A DNA stretch of 40,069 bases. Source: Bacteroides sp. (GTDB taxonomy: Bacteria; Bacteroidota; Bacteroidia; Bacteroidales; Bacteroidaceae). The translations under genes were made by a program, and so were the position numbers. This document shows, one piece after another, positions 1-7,946 of the stretch (the first letter of the stretch is position 1; every line of letters begins with the position of its first letter). The notes under the pieces were generated by a model. The model saw only the letters and a list, made by a program, of their open reading frames with translations. It was not told the origin of the DNA and made no database searches. The DNA lies in contig JAJBTC010000185.1 in the NCBI GenBank assembly GCA_020861095.1, positions 1 to 40,069 of the forward strand, given 5' to 3'.

Positions 1-41
1 ATACCAATTGTATATCTACTTTTTTATACTGCAAAAGTAAA

Positions 42-217
42 TGTCTCAAAATAGAAAAATGAGGCAGCCTTACTTTTAATTTGTAAGTTTACATGTAAAA
101 ATCTCCTTGTTTTAGGGCTTTTTCTCAACGAAAAGCATATCAAACAAGGAGATTTTACTTAAAGAGATTTCAAACTGTAAGATTTTTGAAAATCAAAATC
201 TATTTTGAGACAGCCTC
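42..217. repeat. Small mobile-element remnant with inverted ends
   Basis: A 13-bp perfect inverted pair lies at 42-54 (TGTCTCAAAATAG) and 200-212. The right copy continues to 217 as AGCCTC, giving an end that reads GAGGCTGTCTCAAAATAG on the minus strand. The left copy lacks the matching outer bases. A further GAGGCAGCC lies at 61-69. Inside is a 15-bp stem at 98-112/142-156. No transposase reading frame fits in the roughly 170 bp. The ends look like those of Bacteroidota insertion sequences from memory, so an internally deleted IS or a MITE is the best reading. The family is not confirmed. Confidence 0.45.
98..156 (-). terminator. Long hairpin downstream of the xus operon, possible terminator
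   Basis: A perfect 15-bp stem pairs 98-112 with 142-156 across a 29-nt loop. The loop contains a smaller GCTTTT/AAAAGC stem. Read on the minus strand the 3' arm runs into a short T stretch. It lies about 90 bp beyond the xusC stop codon, so it could end that transcript. It also sits inside the mobile-element remnant and may belong to it. Confidence 0.3.
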
Positions 218-245
218 TTGTACTGTTCTATCGTAAAAGCCGATA

Positions 246-1733
246 TCACACCGTCTGGGCTTTCCTCTTTTTCGTCCATTTCTTCCATCTCTTTTTCAGG
301 AAGATATAATATCCCGTCAGCGGAAGGGTGGCCCCCAACAGACAAGCGATGAAATAAAGGATACGGGTAACTATTCCTCCCCAGCTACCCACATGGACAG
401 AATAGATCCACCCCCGGATCTTGGCAGACTTATCCAGATCTTTGTAATACTGAACCTCTGTGATCTCACCGGTACGGGCATCAAAGGTATAGCGATCCGA
501 AGCGCGGGTATTGCCTGTACGATGGATAGATACGGTAGCCGTTCCGTTCTGTACGGAGATACTTCTGTAAGAAGGGTTACGTTCTTTCAACGTGGCGGCC
601 ACCTTTGTCCATGGGGTGTAATCTACTTCTGCTGTACGTCCGCCACGGGAAGAGCGACCTTCCCCACTTTGACTCTCCCGTCCGGTACGTTCTGCCGCCT
701 CACTGCCAGTTTGATGGGGACGACCGTCTTCCGGAGTTCTTTCACCTCTCTCCGGTTTGCCTTCGGGACGGCCTTCACTTTGCGGACGACCACCTCTTCC
801 GGAACCATCTTCCGGACGACCCTCACCAGCCGTACGTTCGCCAGCCTCGGTTGCATCCGATTGCGGACGGCCCTTACTGTGAGGTCTGTCGCCACGTTCC
901 GGTTGGCTTTCCGGACGGCCTTCGCCACCAGCAGCACGCTCTCCACGCGGTTCACCACCTTGTACCGGCTGATCCTGCTGTGGTGGAGCGGGCGCCGATT
1001 GTACCTGTGTTTGTCCGTGTCCGGCATTCTGATGGGTCTCCACACCGAATACTTTATAGAAACCGGTCCGATACCAGTCGAAAGACCAGGTCAGCCCCGT
1101 AAGAGACATAGCCAGCAGGAAAATCAACGCATACATACCCCCTGCCAGGTGTGTATCGTACCAGAAACGAAATGTTCCTTTACCCGTCTGAATGGAAAGT
1201 TTTCTCTTTAAAGATTGGATCGTATTCGGTACCCAGATCACCAGTCCGCTGAGCAGTACAAAGACAAAGACCAGTGTAGAAGTCCCGGTGATCATCTTTC
1301 CCCAGTTGATCCCCTCTCCTCCTCTCTTGAATTCGAACAGGAACCAACGGTGCAACCGCCGCACAAACGAAAAGAAAGTACCTTTCTGATAAGGAACCAC
1401 TTTTCCTTTGATCTCACCGGTATAAGGATCTACCAGCAAAGAGGTACGTCCCTGTCCGGTGATGCCCATCCGATAGTTCTTATCGGCACCCGCCGGAAAC
1501 TGTACACTGGAGATAGAAACCGAATCGGGAAGTTGTTGCTTCACAAGCGGGATCAGTTGCTCTACAGGCAACGGGCTTTCCGTAGCCATACTCGCCTTGT
1601 AGCGGGAGGGTTGGAACCATTCCAACAGTTCAGTCTCAAAGATCAGTGCCGCCCCTGTCAGACACAGAATACTGATCACCAGTCCGAAAGGAACAGAGAT
1701 CCAAAGGTGTATTTTCGCAAATAGCTTTTTCAT
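246..1733 (-). CDS. xusC: PepSY-domain inner-membrane protein, XusC-like
   Basis: 495-aa protein of the PepSY-associated TM family. These are inner-membrane proteins linked to iron-siderophore uptake; the relative FoxB binds haem and acts as a reductase. Four hydrophobic segments are seen, at about residues 12-33, 147-168, 196-216 and 454-478. Histidines H9, H128, H195 and H447 lie in or beside them and are candidate haem or metal ligands. PepSY-like stretches are near 50-110 and 370-430. Residues about 233-369 form an R/G/E/P-rich low-complexity insert built on GRP/GER motifs, predicted periplasmic, which the core fold does not need. The start ATG overlaps the stop of the decayed esterase frame as ATGA, a relic of translational coupling. 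The gene is last in the operon 5940-246. The symbol is by homology of gene order and families to B. thetaiotaomicron xusABC. Confidence 0.75.
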   Translation of the reverse strand: MKKLFAKIHLWISVPFGLVISILCLTGAALIFETELLEWFQPSRYKASMATESPLPVEQLIPLVKQQLPDSVSISSVQFPAGADKNYRMGITGQGRTSLLVDPYTGEIKGKVVPYQKGTFFSFVRRLHRWFLFEFKRGGEGINWGKMITGTSTLVFVFVLLSGLVIWVPNTIQSLKRKLSIQTGKGTFRFWYDTHLAGGMYALIFLLAMSLTGLTWSFDWYRTGFYKVFGVETHQNAGHGQTQVQSAPAPPQQDQPVQGGEPRGERAAGGEGRPESQPERGDRPHSKGRPQSDATEAGERTAGEGRPEDGSGRGGRPQSEGRPEGKPERGERTPEDGRPHQTGSEAAERTGRESQSGEGRSSRGGRTAEVDYTPWTKVAATLKERNPSYRSISVQNGTATVSIHRTGNTRASDRYTFDARTGEITEVQYYKDLDKSAKIRGWIYSVHVGSWGGIVTRILYFIACLLGATLPLTGYYIFLKKRWKKWTKKRKAQTV

Positions 1734-2084
1734 TTTCCAAATAATTGTTTAATCCCATCGTATATGCCCGGAAGGACTACCGTTCGGTGATTCTCTTCCG
1801 GGAATGATTTTCTAAAATAATCCAAGTTCGCTGCCTGAACCTCCTGGTGTCTTACTGATACCCTCCAGCGCATGGAAATAAGAATCCCCGTCCCGCAGAT
1901 AGAGTACCGGATAGGTATTCGTCGTATCCTGCTGATCATTCTCAGGGATATGTACCCAATAGGCGCGTTGCTCTTGCAGAACGGTTGAGTACAGAAGATG
2001 TTTCTTCCCTATGCAGATTTCCTCCTGGCTCCGCATGGTTAGCGGGAGCAGGAGGAAAAACAGAAGGATAGTAATTCTCGTCAT
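1730..2084 (-). pseudogene. Internally deleted Fes/IroE-type esterase remnant
   Basis: Two pieces of one alpha/beta-hydrolase esterase (putative esterase family, PF00756 type) lie in different frames. The first, from the ATG at 2084, has a signal peptide (TRITILLFFLLLPLTMRSQ) followed by YWVHIPEN and YPVLYLRDGDSYFHALEGI. This is the usual esterase N-terminus through the first strands; it then reads out of frame and stops at 1812. The second frame ends at 1730 with RKSFPEENHRTVVLPGIYDGIKQLF, matching the C-terminal catalytic-His region (E-x-H). The nucleophile elbow GxSxG and central fold are absent. Intact relatives are roughly 270-380 aa; about 110 residues survive here. It sits in the xus operon, 33 bp after xusB and overlapping the xusC start. 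Family assignment is from recalled motifs, not a search. Confidence 0.7.
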
Positions 2085-2117
2085 CTCTCAGTTTGAAGAA
2101 CTTTCTGACTCTGAGAT

Positions 2118-3506
2118 TTATTCTGTATAGGTGAGTTTACCAATTCCACTGATCTGATTAGATTTAACAGTGAGACCTTTCGTAGCCACAGCAGTTGCCG
2201 GATCAATTTTGTAAATGGCAGGATCCGCATCCGTAATTGTCAGAGCCACATACGCGTTTCCACCGTCACAGTAAGGGGCATTCCCAAATCCGGAAACCTG
2301 TTCAGGCAGACCGGTTACATAGGTGAATGTTTTATCTTCCGCTTTATAGATTGCCAATTCAGTAGCGGGTCTGCTACTGCTACTGCTATATACCAAAGGA
2401 TCATCATACATCAACAACAGGAAATAATCTTCTGTCAGGTGCCAGCTGCGCAGAAAAGACCTTCCGCCCGAAGCTGTTTCTATATCAAAATAATAGTCTT
2501 CATCAAACTCTTCAGTACCTGCTTTGATACGTACTACACCCGCATTCAGTTGGGTTCTTTGCACCTCGGCTTCCATCACCTTAGCGTAGCTGGGTGAAAA
2601 TACATAGATATCGCCATTATCTGCCGCCCAGAGCATCTGATAATATTGGGATGCGTTGCGTCCGCAGGCATAACTGATCTTATCCGTTCGGATCAGTTTC
2701 GGATTTTCAAAGTTCTCGTCGGAATAAATAGCGACCCATGCTTCGTCGGGATACTGGGTCCACTGCAACTCATCCTTTTTATAGGCGCTACTGTTGGTAC
2801 CTCCGGACTCGGTTTTCACCAGTTCCGGATACTTTACAAAACTTCCACCGTTGTATTTTACTCCATACTGGCTCAATCCCATAGGAATAGGAGCAGAAAA
2901 TATTTTACCCTCTCTTTCCTGAAACCCAGCCAGTGTGACGTATTCACCGTTACCCAGGTAGTCTTCACTGAAAATCACCTCACTGTTTGTCGCAAAGTTT
3001 TGTTTCTCTACATCCAGGTAAGAAAACAGGAAACCTTTGGGTAAATAGTCGTTCTCATCCGCATATTCCGTACTCAGATCTCCGGTAGAAGAGGTGATCA
3101 GATAATTCTTGTAAGTTCCATAAGAGGTAAAGCGTTTGATCTCATACGTATTGCTACGCTCTTCCACATTGCCCTGTTCATTGAGGATATAGGAAGAAGA
3201 GACACCGGCACTCCCCTGATTGTACACCAGGCGGTACAGGTACTTATCCTGATAATATACCCAAAAAGTGCCGTTTTCTGTCGTCTTACCATTATTAACG
3301 ATAGTAACTTCTCCTTCGTCCAGGGTCTCGGAAGTAACCAGATAGGTGGCTTCATCTCCCGCCGCAGCAATGACAAAAGTCTCCTGCGCACCCGTACCCG
3401 TTCCGTTTCCTCCGTTATTATCATCATCATCACAGGAAGTAAACAAACCTCCTGTCAACATACAGGCCATTAAGCCTTTTACTAAATAATTCTTCATATG
3501 ATTCAA
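2118..3506 (-). CDS. xusB: DUF4374 surface lipoprotein, XusB-like siderophore binder
   Basis: 462 aa. The signal peptide ends in LFTSC with the lipidated Cys at residue 25. It is followed at once by DDDDNN, the acidic stretch typical of Bacteroidota lipoproteins exported to the cell surface, and then a Gly/Thr linker. The body has DUF4374 features: [54 protein letters not shown]. In B. thetaiotaomicron the DUF4374 protein XusB is a surface lipoprotein that binds ferric enterobactin-type xenosiderophores and works with the TonB receptor XusA. The gene lies 46 bp after the receptor stop, in the same operon. M4 is an alternative start. I infer the same role here; the exact siderophore is not visible. 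Confidence 0.8.
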   Translation of the reverse strand: MNHMKNYLVKGLMACMLTGGLFTSCDDDDNNGGNGTGTGAQETFVIAAAGDEATYLVTSETLDEGEVTIVNNGKTTENGTFWVYYQDKYLYRLVYNQGSAGVSSSYILNEQGNVEERSNTYEIKRFTSYGTYKNYLITSSTGDLSTEYADENDYLPKGFLFSYLDVEKQNFATNSEVIFSEDYLGNGEYVTLAGFQEREGKIFSAPIPMGLSQYGVKYNGGSFVKYPELVKTESGGTNSSAYKKDELQWTQYPDEAWVAIYSDENFENPKLIRTDKISYACGRNASQYYQMLWAADNGDIYVFSPSYAKVMEAEVQRTQLNAGVVRIKAGTEEFDEDYYFDIETASGGRSFLRSWHLTEDYFLLLMYDDPLVYSSSSSRPATELAIYKAEDKTFTYVTGLPEQVSGFGNAPYCDGGNAYVALTITDADPAIYKIDPATAVATKGLTVKSNQISGIGKLTYTE

Positions 3507-3552
3507 TTATAAATATAGTATGGATTGTAATACATAGTGATTATCTTATTAA

Positions 3553-5940
3553 TTACCGACTGCCAAAATACACCCTGACTTTGCCATAGAATGCTCTTCC
3601 CGCTTTCTGTAAACTGAAATTATCATATAACTTTTCATTGGTAAAATTCCGGCACTCAAACGAGAAATTATAACGTCCGTTCTGTATGCCATAGGACAAA
3701 GTAAGATCGTGCGAGAACTGGGTCGGTACCAGAAATTCGCTGTCGCTACCCAGCCGCTCCGAATATCTGGGGAAACTATACATATAGAAATTATTATAGA
3801 TAAGCGTTAGCAGATTACCCTTTCTTCCCAGGTCACGCCAGAAGAAAGTCACATCGGCATTGGCAAACCGATAGGGAATGTTGGGCATACGTGCTCCGTA
3901 GGTAAGGTTTTCCTGAGAAGTGCCTCCGGCCAGCGTTTTTACATTATCACGTACATCCATTTGTGTGAAAATTCCACCCGCACTTAACCAGTTGGAAAAA
4001 CCATACCGGAGAGAAACGTTATATCCTTTCGTCTCCACACGCCCGTGATTCTCATAAGCCGCTCCCGATTTACCCCCACTCAGATCTACCAGCCTACGCT
4101 GGATATAATCCTTTGTATTTCGGTAGATGACCCCACCTTCCACATACACAGCATGCTTTCCGAATGTTTCATTGTAACTTAAATTGAAATTCAGGTTGTT
4201 ACTGTTTTCCGGTTTGATACCCAGATCTCCACTTTCCATATCCTCATCTCCAAACATCTCTTCATTGGTAGGCAGACGATAGGCTTTCTCATACGAGAAC
4301 TTTGCCTGTAAACTTGGCAGGATAAAATAAGTTCCCGCTACTCCATACCCCATTGCATGTACCGAATTGGTAATTCGCATGAACTCGTCATTGGTAGTAG
4401 TCGTAGCCATGGGACCTGCTATGAACTGATCATAATACTTACCAAACACCGAAAAGTTCCAATGGTCCGAAGGCATCAGCCGATAGGAAAGTCCTGTAAT
4501 ATTTTTACGTGTCTCTTTGGATATAGGATCTCTGGGAGCATCTTTGGTGAGTAGGCTCTTGTTATAACGTTCAAATGCATTGATCACATGATTAAGAGTA
4601 AATGTGTGGGCACTACCCAGGCGATAACTGGCTGTAAAAGTACCGTTCCAGTTGTTATTGTCCGAACGGGTATGCTGATAACTTTGCTCACCTGGTGAAG
4701 ATACTTTCTTCTTTTCACCCCGCCAGTTGTATTCATAGGTAGCCGTATCCACATTCTCAGTTATATTCTTATTGTAATTAGCGGTCAGGGTTACATCCAG
4801 TCCTTTGGTTATCAGGTCGCGTTTCCGGTATTCCAGGGAAGGCATCACAGAATGTCCTTTCAGATACTTTCCACCAAAAACGACCTCCTGACGAACACCG
4901 GTCTGTATGTCTTTATACATTTTTGAATAGGTGAGCCCGAACATCAGACGGTCTGCCCATTTTTTATTGACAACACCCACTTTACCTATCACAGCTTCGT
5001 TGTGATAGGTATCATGAAAACGCTTCACATGCTCTATCTGGTCTTTATTGGTAGTGGTGGTTCCATCCGAATGAAATTGTTTCACCGGAGTATCCACATA
5101 ATAATTATTATCCGAATAATTCTGGAAAGCATTGATCTCGTAGGTAAGGCCATTTTTAAACGTCTGCCCGAAATTCACATACGATTTGTGCGTATTGAAT
5201 GATCCGTAGGAATAAGAAGCGTCCAGGAACCATTTGTTCTGATTCTTTTTGGTTATGATATTAACTACTCCGCCAATGGCATCGGTACCGAAGCCTACGG
5301 GTACTACTCCTTTGTATACTTCGATACGTTCCGCGTAATTAACGGGTATGTTATTCAATCCGAAAGAACTTCCTACACCTTCCTGCGGTACACCGTCTAC
5401 AAAGACCTTAATGTGTTTGCCTGTAAATCCATCCATCATCAGTTGCATATCCGAACCTACTCCTCCGGTCTCTTTGATCTTGATACCGGATATACGATCC
5501 AGGGCGTGTGCCAGGTCCAGTGTACTGTTGTGAAGTGCTTTGGCATCCATAGCAACGACATTGTAAGCCGTTTGATTGACTTTCTGCACCATGGAACCGA
5601 CAACCTCTACTTCTCCCAACCCGATATTGGATTCTTTCAGCCGGATATGGACATTCGTCGGTTCTCCGGGTTTGATATCAATCTTATCCTCATACGTCTG
5701 ATATCCCAAAGTAGATACTACCAACGTATAGGTACCCGGAGTTGTAACATGTATATGAAATTTTCCCTTCAGATCAGTAGTAGTACCATAGGAGGTATTT
5801 TTCAGATAAACAGAAGCATATTCAATAGCCTCTTTATTTGTGGTTGTGACCGTACCACGCAGGCTAACCCGCCCCTGTCCGGCAACGAACAAAGGGACCA
5901 GTAATGCGATAAGTGTTGTGTAGAATTTTATTGCGTTCAT
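3553..5940 (-). CDS. xusA: TonB-dependent siderophore receptor, XusA-like
   Basis: 795 aa from the ATG at 5940. That start is preferred over an upstream in-frame ATG at 6042 because it opens directly into a signal peptide (NAIKFYTTLIALLVPLFVAG). After it come a CarboxypepD_reg-like domain (about 25-110: VSLRGTVTTTNKEAIEYASVYL, TDLKGKFHI), a plug with GEVEVVGS, IYRVYKGVVPVGFGTDAIGGVVNI-type motifs (about 115-235), and a 22-strand barrel ending at KVRVYFGSR. It is an outer-membrane importer energised by TonB, not a SusC: there is no SusD partner. The DUF4374 lipoprotein and PepSY protein immediately downstream match the xusABC order, so the substrate is probably a catecholate-type xenosiderophore. 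The gene opens the operon; a promoter candidate lies at 6008-6038. Confidence 0.8.
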   Translation of the reverse strand: MNAIKFYTTLIALLVPLFVAGQGRVSLRGTVTTTNKEAIEYASVYLKNTSYGTTTDLKGKFHIHVTTPGTYTLVVSTLGYQTYEDKIDIKPGEPTNVHIRLKESNIGLGEVEVVGSMVQKVNQTAYNVVAMDAKALHNSTLDLAHALDRISGIKIKETGGVGSDMQLMMDGFTGKHIKVFVDGVPQEGVGSSFGLNNIPVNYAERIEVYKGVVPVGFGTDAIGGVVNIITKKNQNKWFLDASYSYGSFNTHKSYVNFGQTFKNGLTYEINAFQNYSDNNYYVDTPVKQFHSDGTTTTNKDQIEHVKRFHDTYHNEAVIGKVGVVNKKWADRLMFGLTYSKMYKDIQTGVRQEVVFGGKYLKGHSVMPSLEYRKRDLITKGLDVTLTANYNKNITENVDTATYEYNWRGEKKKVSSPGEQSYQHTRSDNNNWNGTFTASYRLGSAHTFTLNHVINAFERYNKSLLTKDAPRDPISKETRKNITGLSYRLMPSDHWNFSVFGKYYDQFIAGPMATTTTNDEFMRITNSVHAMGYGVAGTYFILPSLQAKFSYEKAYRLPTNEEMFGDEDMESGDLGIKPENSNNLNFNLSYNETFGKHAVYVEGGVIYRNTKDYIQRRLVDLSGGKSGAAYENHGRVETKGYNVSLRYGFSNWLSAGGIFTQMDVRDNVKTLAGGTSQENLTYGARMPNIPYRFANADVTFFWRDLGRKGNLLTLIYNNFYMYSFPRYSERLGSDSEFLVPTQFSHDLTLSYGIQNGRYNFSFECRNFTNEKLYDNFSLQKAGRAFYGKVRVYFGSR

Positions 5941-6007
5941 TTTTATGGTTTTATCCTGATTATAATGTATAATCAATAGGGGAGGGCTTAACACTTTTTT
6001 CCCACTG

Positions 6008-6038
6008 CAAAGTTCTTTTAATATTTTAGATGTGGCAA
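6008..6038 (-). promoter_or_regulatory. Candidate xusA promoter
   Basis: Read on the minus strand there is TTG (6036-6038), a 20-bp spacer and GAACTTTG (6008-6015). The latter matches the Bacteroidota -7 element TAnnTTTG at all but the first base. Transcription would start about 60 nt before the chosen xusA ATG at 5940. No Fur-like operator was recognised. Confidence 0.4.
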
Positions 6039-6310
6039 TCACTCTTTATGGGTATTTTATACCCTCACTATAGACCATGAAATTACCTACAAAAGGGGGT
6101 ATGACATTCCGGATATTCTTTTTTGTTGTTCGCTCAGCTATCCAATTTCAGGTACGCTGCCTGCAGAAAAAGATACAAAACCCCCTCCCCTCACCACACC
6201 AAAGAACACAGAGACGACGTTCCTATGTATACTTATAAGGCGATACAATAAATGAAACGAAGATAAGAAAGATGTCAAAAAGCTCTTTTTAAAACAATTA
6301 AAGCGTTTAT

Positions 6311-7324
6311 ATGGAGCAAATTATTATCTTTACCGCCGAAATAGTATGCTTCATTATGAAAAAAGGATATATCCACACACAACTTACATCTGCGTTGACT
6401 CAACACTTTCCGGACAACGAAGTGCTTATCCAAACATTGCAGAATATATTAAAACAAAACAGAAAATATATACAGGACAAACTGGATCATACCACCTCTT
6501 TCACGCTGGAAGAGATAGAAATACTTTTTTCATCTTTACCTCTGGATGCGGCAGCTATTGTCAACCCGGACGGACCGACCTCTTTACTGAAATTGTGCTA
6601 TTACACCTATGACAAACTTACAGATACCGACTTCAAGCTGAAATACGACCTGCTTGATATTTATAAAAAAGCGGCCGACACTCCCAACAATTCTTTTCTG
6701 TTGGCCTGTAATATGCTTCCGGACATACTGATCCTGTCTTATGTAGGGCTCCGAAATCTTTATCATCTGAAATGGATGCACTTTCAGAACGATGATCCCA
6801 GCCGCTATACCCGATTCGAAGATGTGGTATACAGCGAACGGTTTGCCAAGTTTGCGGAAGATTATCAGGAAACGATGTCACATTTCCGGAAAACCTATTT
6901 CATCTTCGGCAACAACATCATCCGCGATCTGATAGAAGATATTCATTATTTCCGGATCATCGGACTGCTCTCAGAAGATAGTGTGGCCCTTTTGAAAGAA
7001 GAGACCATCGACCTGCTGAACGATCTGGAATCGATTGCAAGAAAAGGGTATGATCACGATCCGGAAAAAGAAGTAATCTTCTGCATAGCCAATACCAGTA
7101 TACAGAACTGGTATACTTTAGTGACCAGCGACTATGGAAAAGTCGCCATGTTCCAGGCATTCTACCTCAATTATGTGTATACGGACGATGCCAAAACCGT
7201 AGAAAAAATGGAGTCGTGGATACACTCTCTGATCCAATCTTCCACGGTGATCTCACAGAGCGGAGAAAAAGAACGGGTAGACTACTTTACCGGATTAAGG
7301 ACCTACGTCCAACAGTCTTTGTAA
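6311..7324 (+). CDS. Hypothetical protein with possible N-terminal HTH
   Basis: 337 aa, with no signal peptide or membrane segment, mostly helical by eye. The better start may be the Met at 6356 (residue 16), giving MKKGYIHTQL. Residues about 16-85 (NEVLIQTLQNIL, RKYIQDKL, SFTLEEIEILFSSLPLD) resemble the N-terminal HTH of a group of Bacteroidota regulators that read like '..YRRLRGE.PFTFDEI..IS..LGISLD'. That resemblance is from memory and weak. The remaining 250 residues, containing SRYTRFEDVVYSERFAK and EDIHYFRIIGLLS, were not recognised. It is transcribed divergently from xusA across a 370-bp gap, so regulation of the iron locus is possible but unproven. The gene is more AT-rich than the glycan loci around it. 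Confidence 0.7.
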   Translation: MEQIIIFTAEIVCFIMKKGYIHTQLTSALTQHFPDNEVLIQTLQNILKQNRKYIQDKLDHTTSFTLEEIEILFSSLPLDAAAIVNPDGPTSLLKLCYYTYDKLTDTDFKLKYDLLDIYKKAADTPNNSFLLACNMLPDILILSYVGLRNLYHLKWMHFQNDDPSRYTRFEDVVYSERFAKFAEDYQETMSHFRKTYFIFGNNIIRDLIEDIHYFRIIGLLSEDSVALLKEETIDLLNDLESIARKGYDHDPEKEVIFCIANTSIQNWYTLVTSDYGKVAMFQAFYLNYVYTDDAKTVEKMESWIHSLIQSSTVISQSGEKERVDYFTGLRTYVQQSL

Positions 7325-7791
7325 ACGGAAGGCCAGGGCAACTTTTGCCTGCTTCTTCTGCAGAAGCCGATGTACTGCTGGTGTACCTGGGAGAGAAAAG
7401 AGAATAAAGCGGTGAAAACGCGCCCCGCTCTACCCTTGCCCTGCCCTCCATACAGGAAGAGTTGTTAAAAGAATTGCATACCTTAGGCAAACCCATCGTA
7501 TTGATCCTGTCCAGCGGTCGCCCGTTGGAGCTCTGCCGCCTCGAGCCCCTGAGCACCGCCATTCTCGAGATCTGGCAACCGGGCATCGCAGGTGGTACTC
7601 CACTTACAGGCATATTATCCGGACGCATCAACCCCTCCGGGAAATTGTCTATCACCTTCCCGTACTCCACCGAGCAGGTCCCCATCTATTACAACCACCG
7701 CCAAATCGCGCACCAATCAGGGAAAATACCAGGCAATCCAGTTAATAAGGAACCCTCTACTGCCTCATGGGAAACCTGCATCACTGAGTAA
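7325..7791 (+). pseudogene. C-terminal fragment of a GH3 glycoside hydrolase
   Basis: One frame reads AEADVLLVYLGEKRE, an in-frame TAA at 7405-7407, then SGENAPRSTLALPSIQEELL, KPIVLILSSGRPLEL, AILEIWQPGIAGG, NPSGKLSITFPYS and VPIYYNHR. These are the GH3 C-terminal (alpha/beta sandwich) motifs of BglX-type beta-glucosidases: SGE-x-x-R, LP-x-x-Q, GRPL, PG-x-x-GG, NPSGKL and P-x-YYNH. The catalytic (alpha/beta)8 domain and the C-terminal fibronectin-III domain are missing, so roughly 150 of the usual 750 or so residues remain. The fragment begins right at the stop of the preceding gene, which suggests a deletion junction near 7325. It cannot make an active enzyme. Confidence 0.75.
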
Positions 7792-7815
7792 CATATTATG
7801 GACGTACACGACAAA

Positions 7816-7854
7816 AAACCCAACTAATCCATAAAAGGCCAGTTGGGTTTCTTT
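7816..7854. terminator. Bidirectional rho-independent terminator
   Basis: A perfect 10-bp stem pairs AAACCCAACT (7816-7825) with AGTTGGGTTT (7841-7850). It is followed by TTTCTTT on the plus strand and by TTTTTTG on the minus strand. It lies between the plus-strand GH3 remnant and the end of the minus-strand Sus operon (7947), so it can stop transcripts from both sides. Confidence 0.8.
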
Positions 7855-7946
7855 GATGTCTGATAAATAATCTCTGATCCTGTCACAGCCAGCGTCTGGT
7901 AGTACAATAATCAACGTAATCCTACCACTAGACAACCGCTTTCAAC

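Noticed and set aside
42..212. Invertible phase-variable promoter
   Set aside because: Inverted ends exist, but no TAnnTTTG promoter points out of the segment, no gene starts next to it, and no recombinase gene is in the window.
393..1211. 272-codon plus-strand open frame opposite xusC
   Set aside because: It lies antisense to the RGE-rich repeat, has no start context or family resemblance, and is explained by the repetitive codon pattern of the real gene.
5941..6042. Upstream start for the xusA gene at 6042
   Set aside because: The extra 34 residues are not conserved-looking and would bury the signal peptide; the ATG at 5940 opens it directly.
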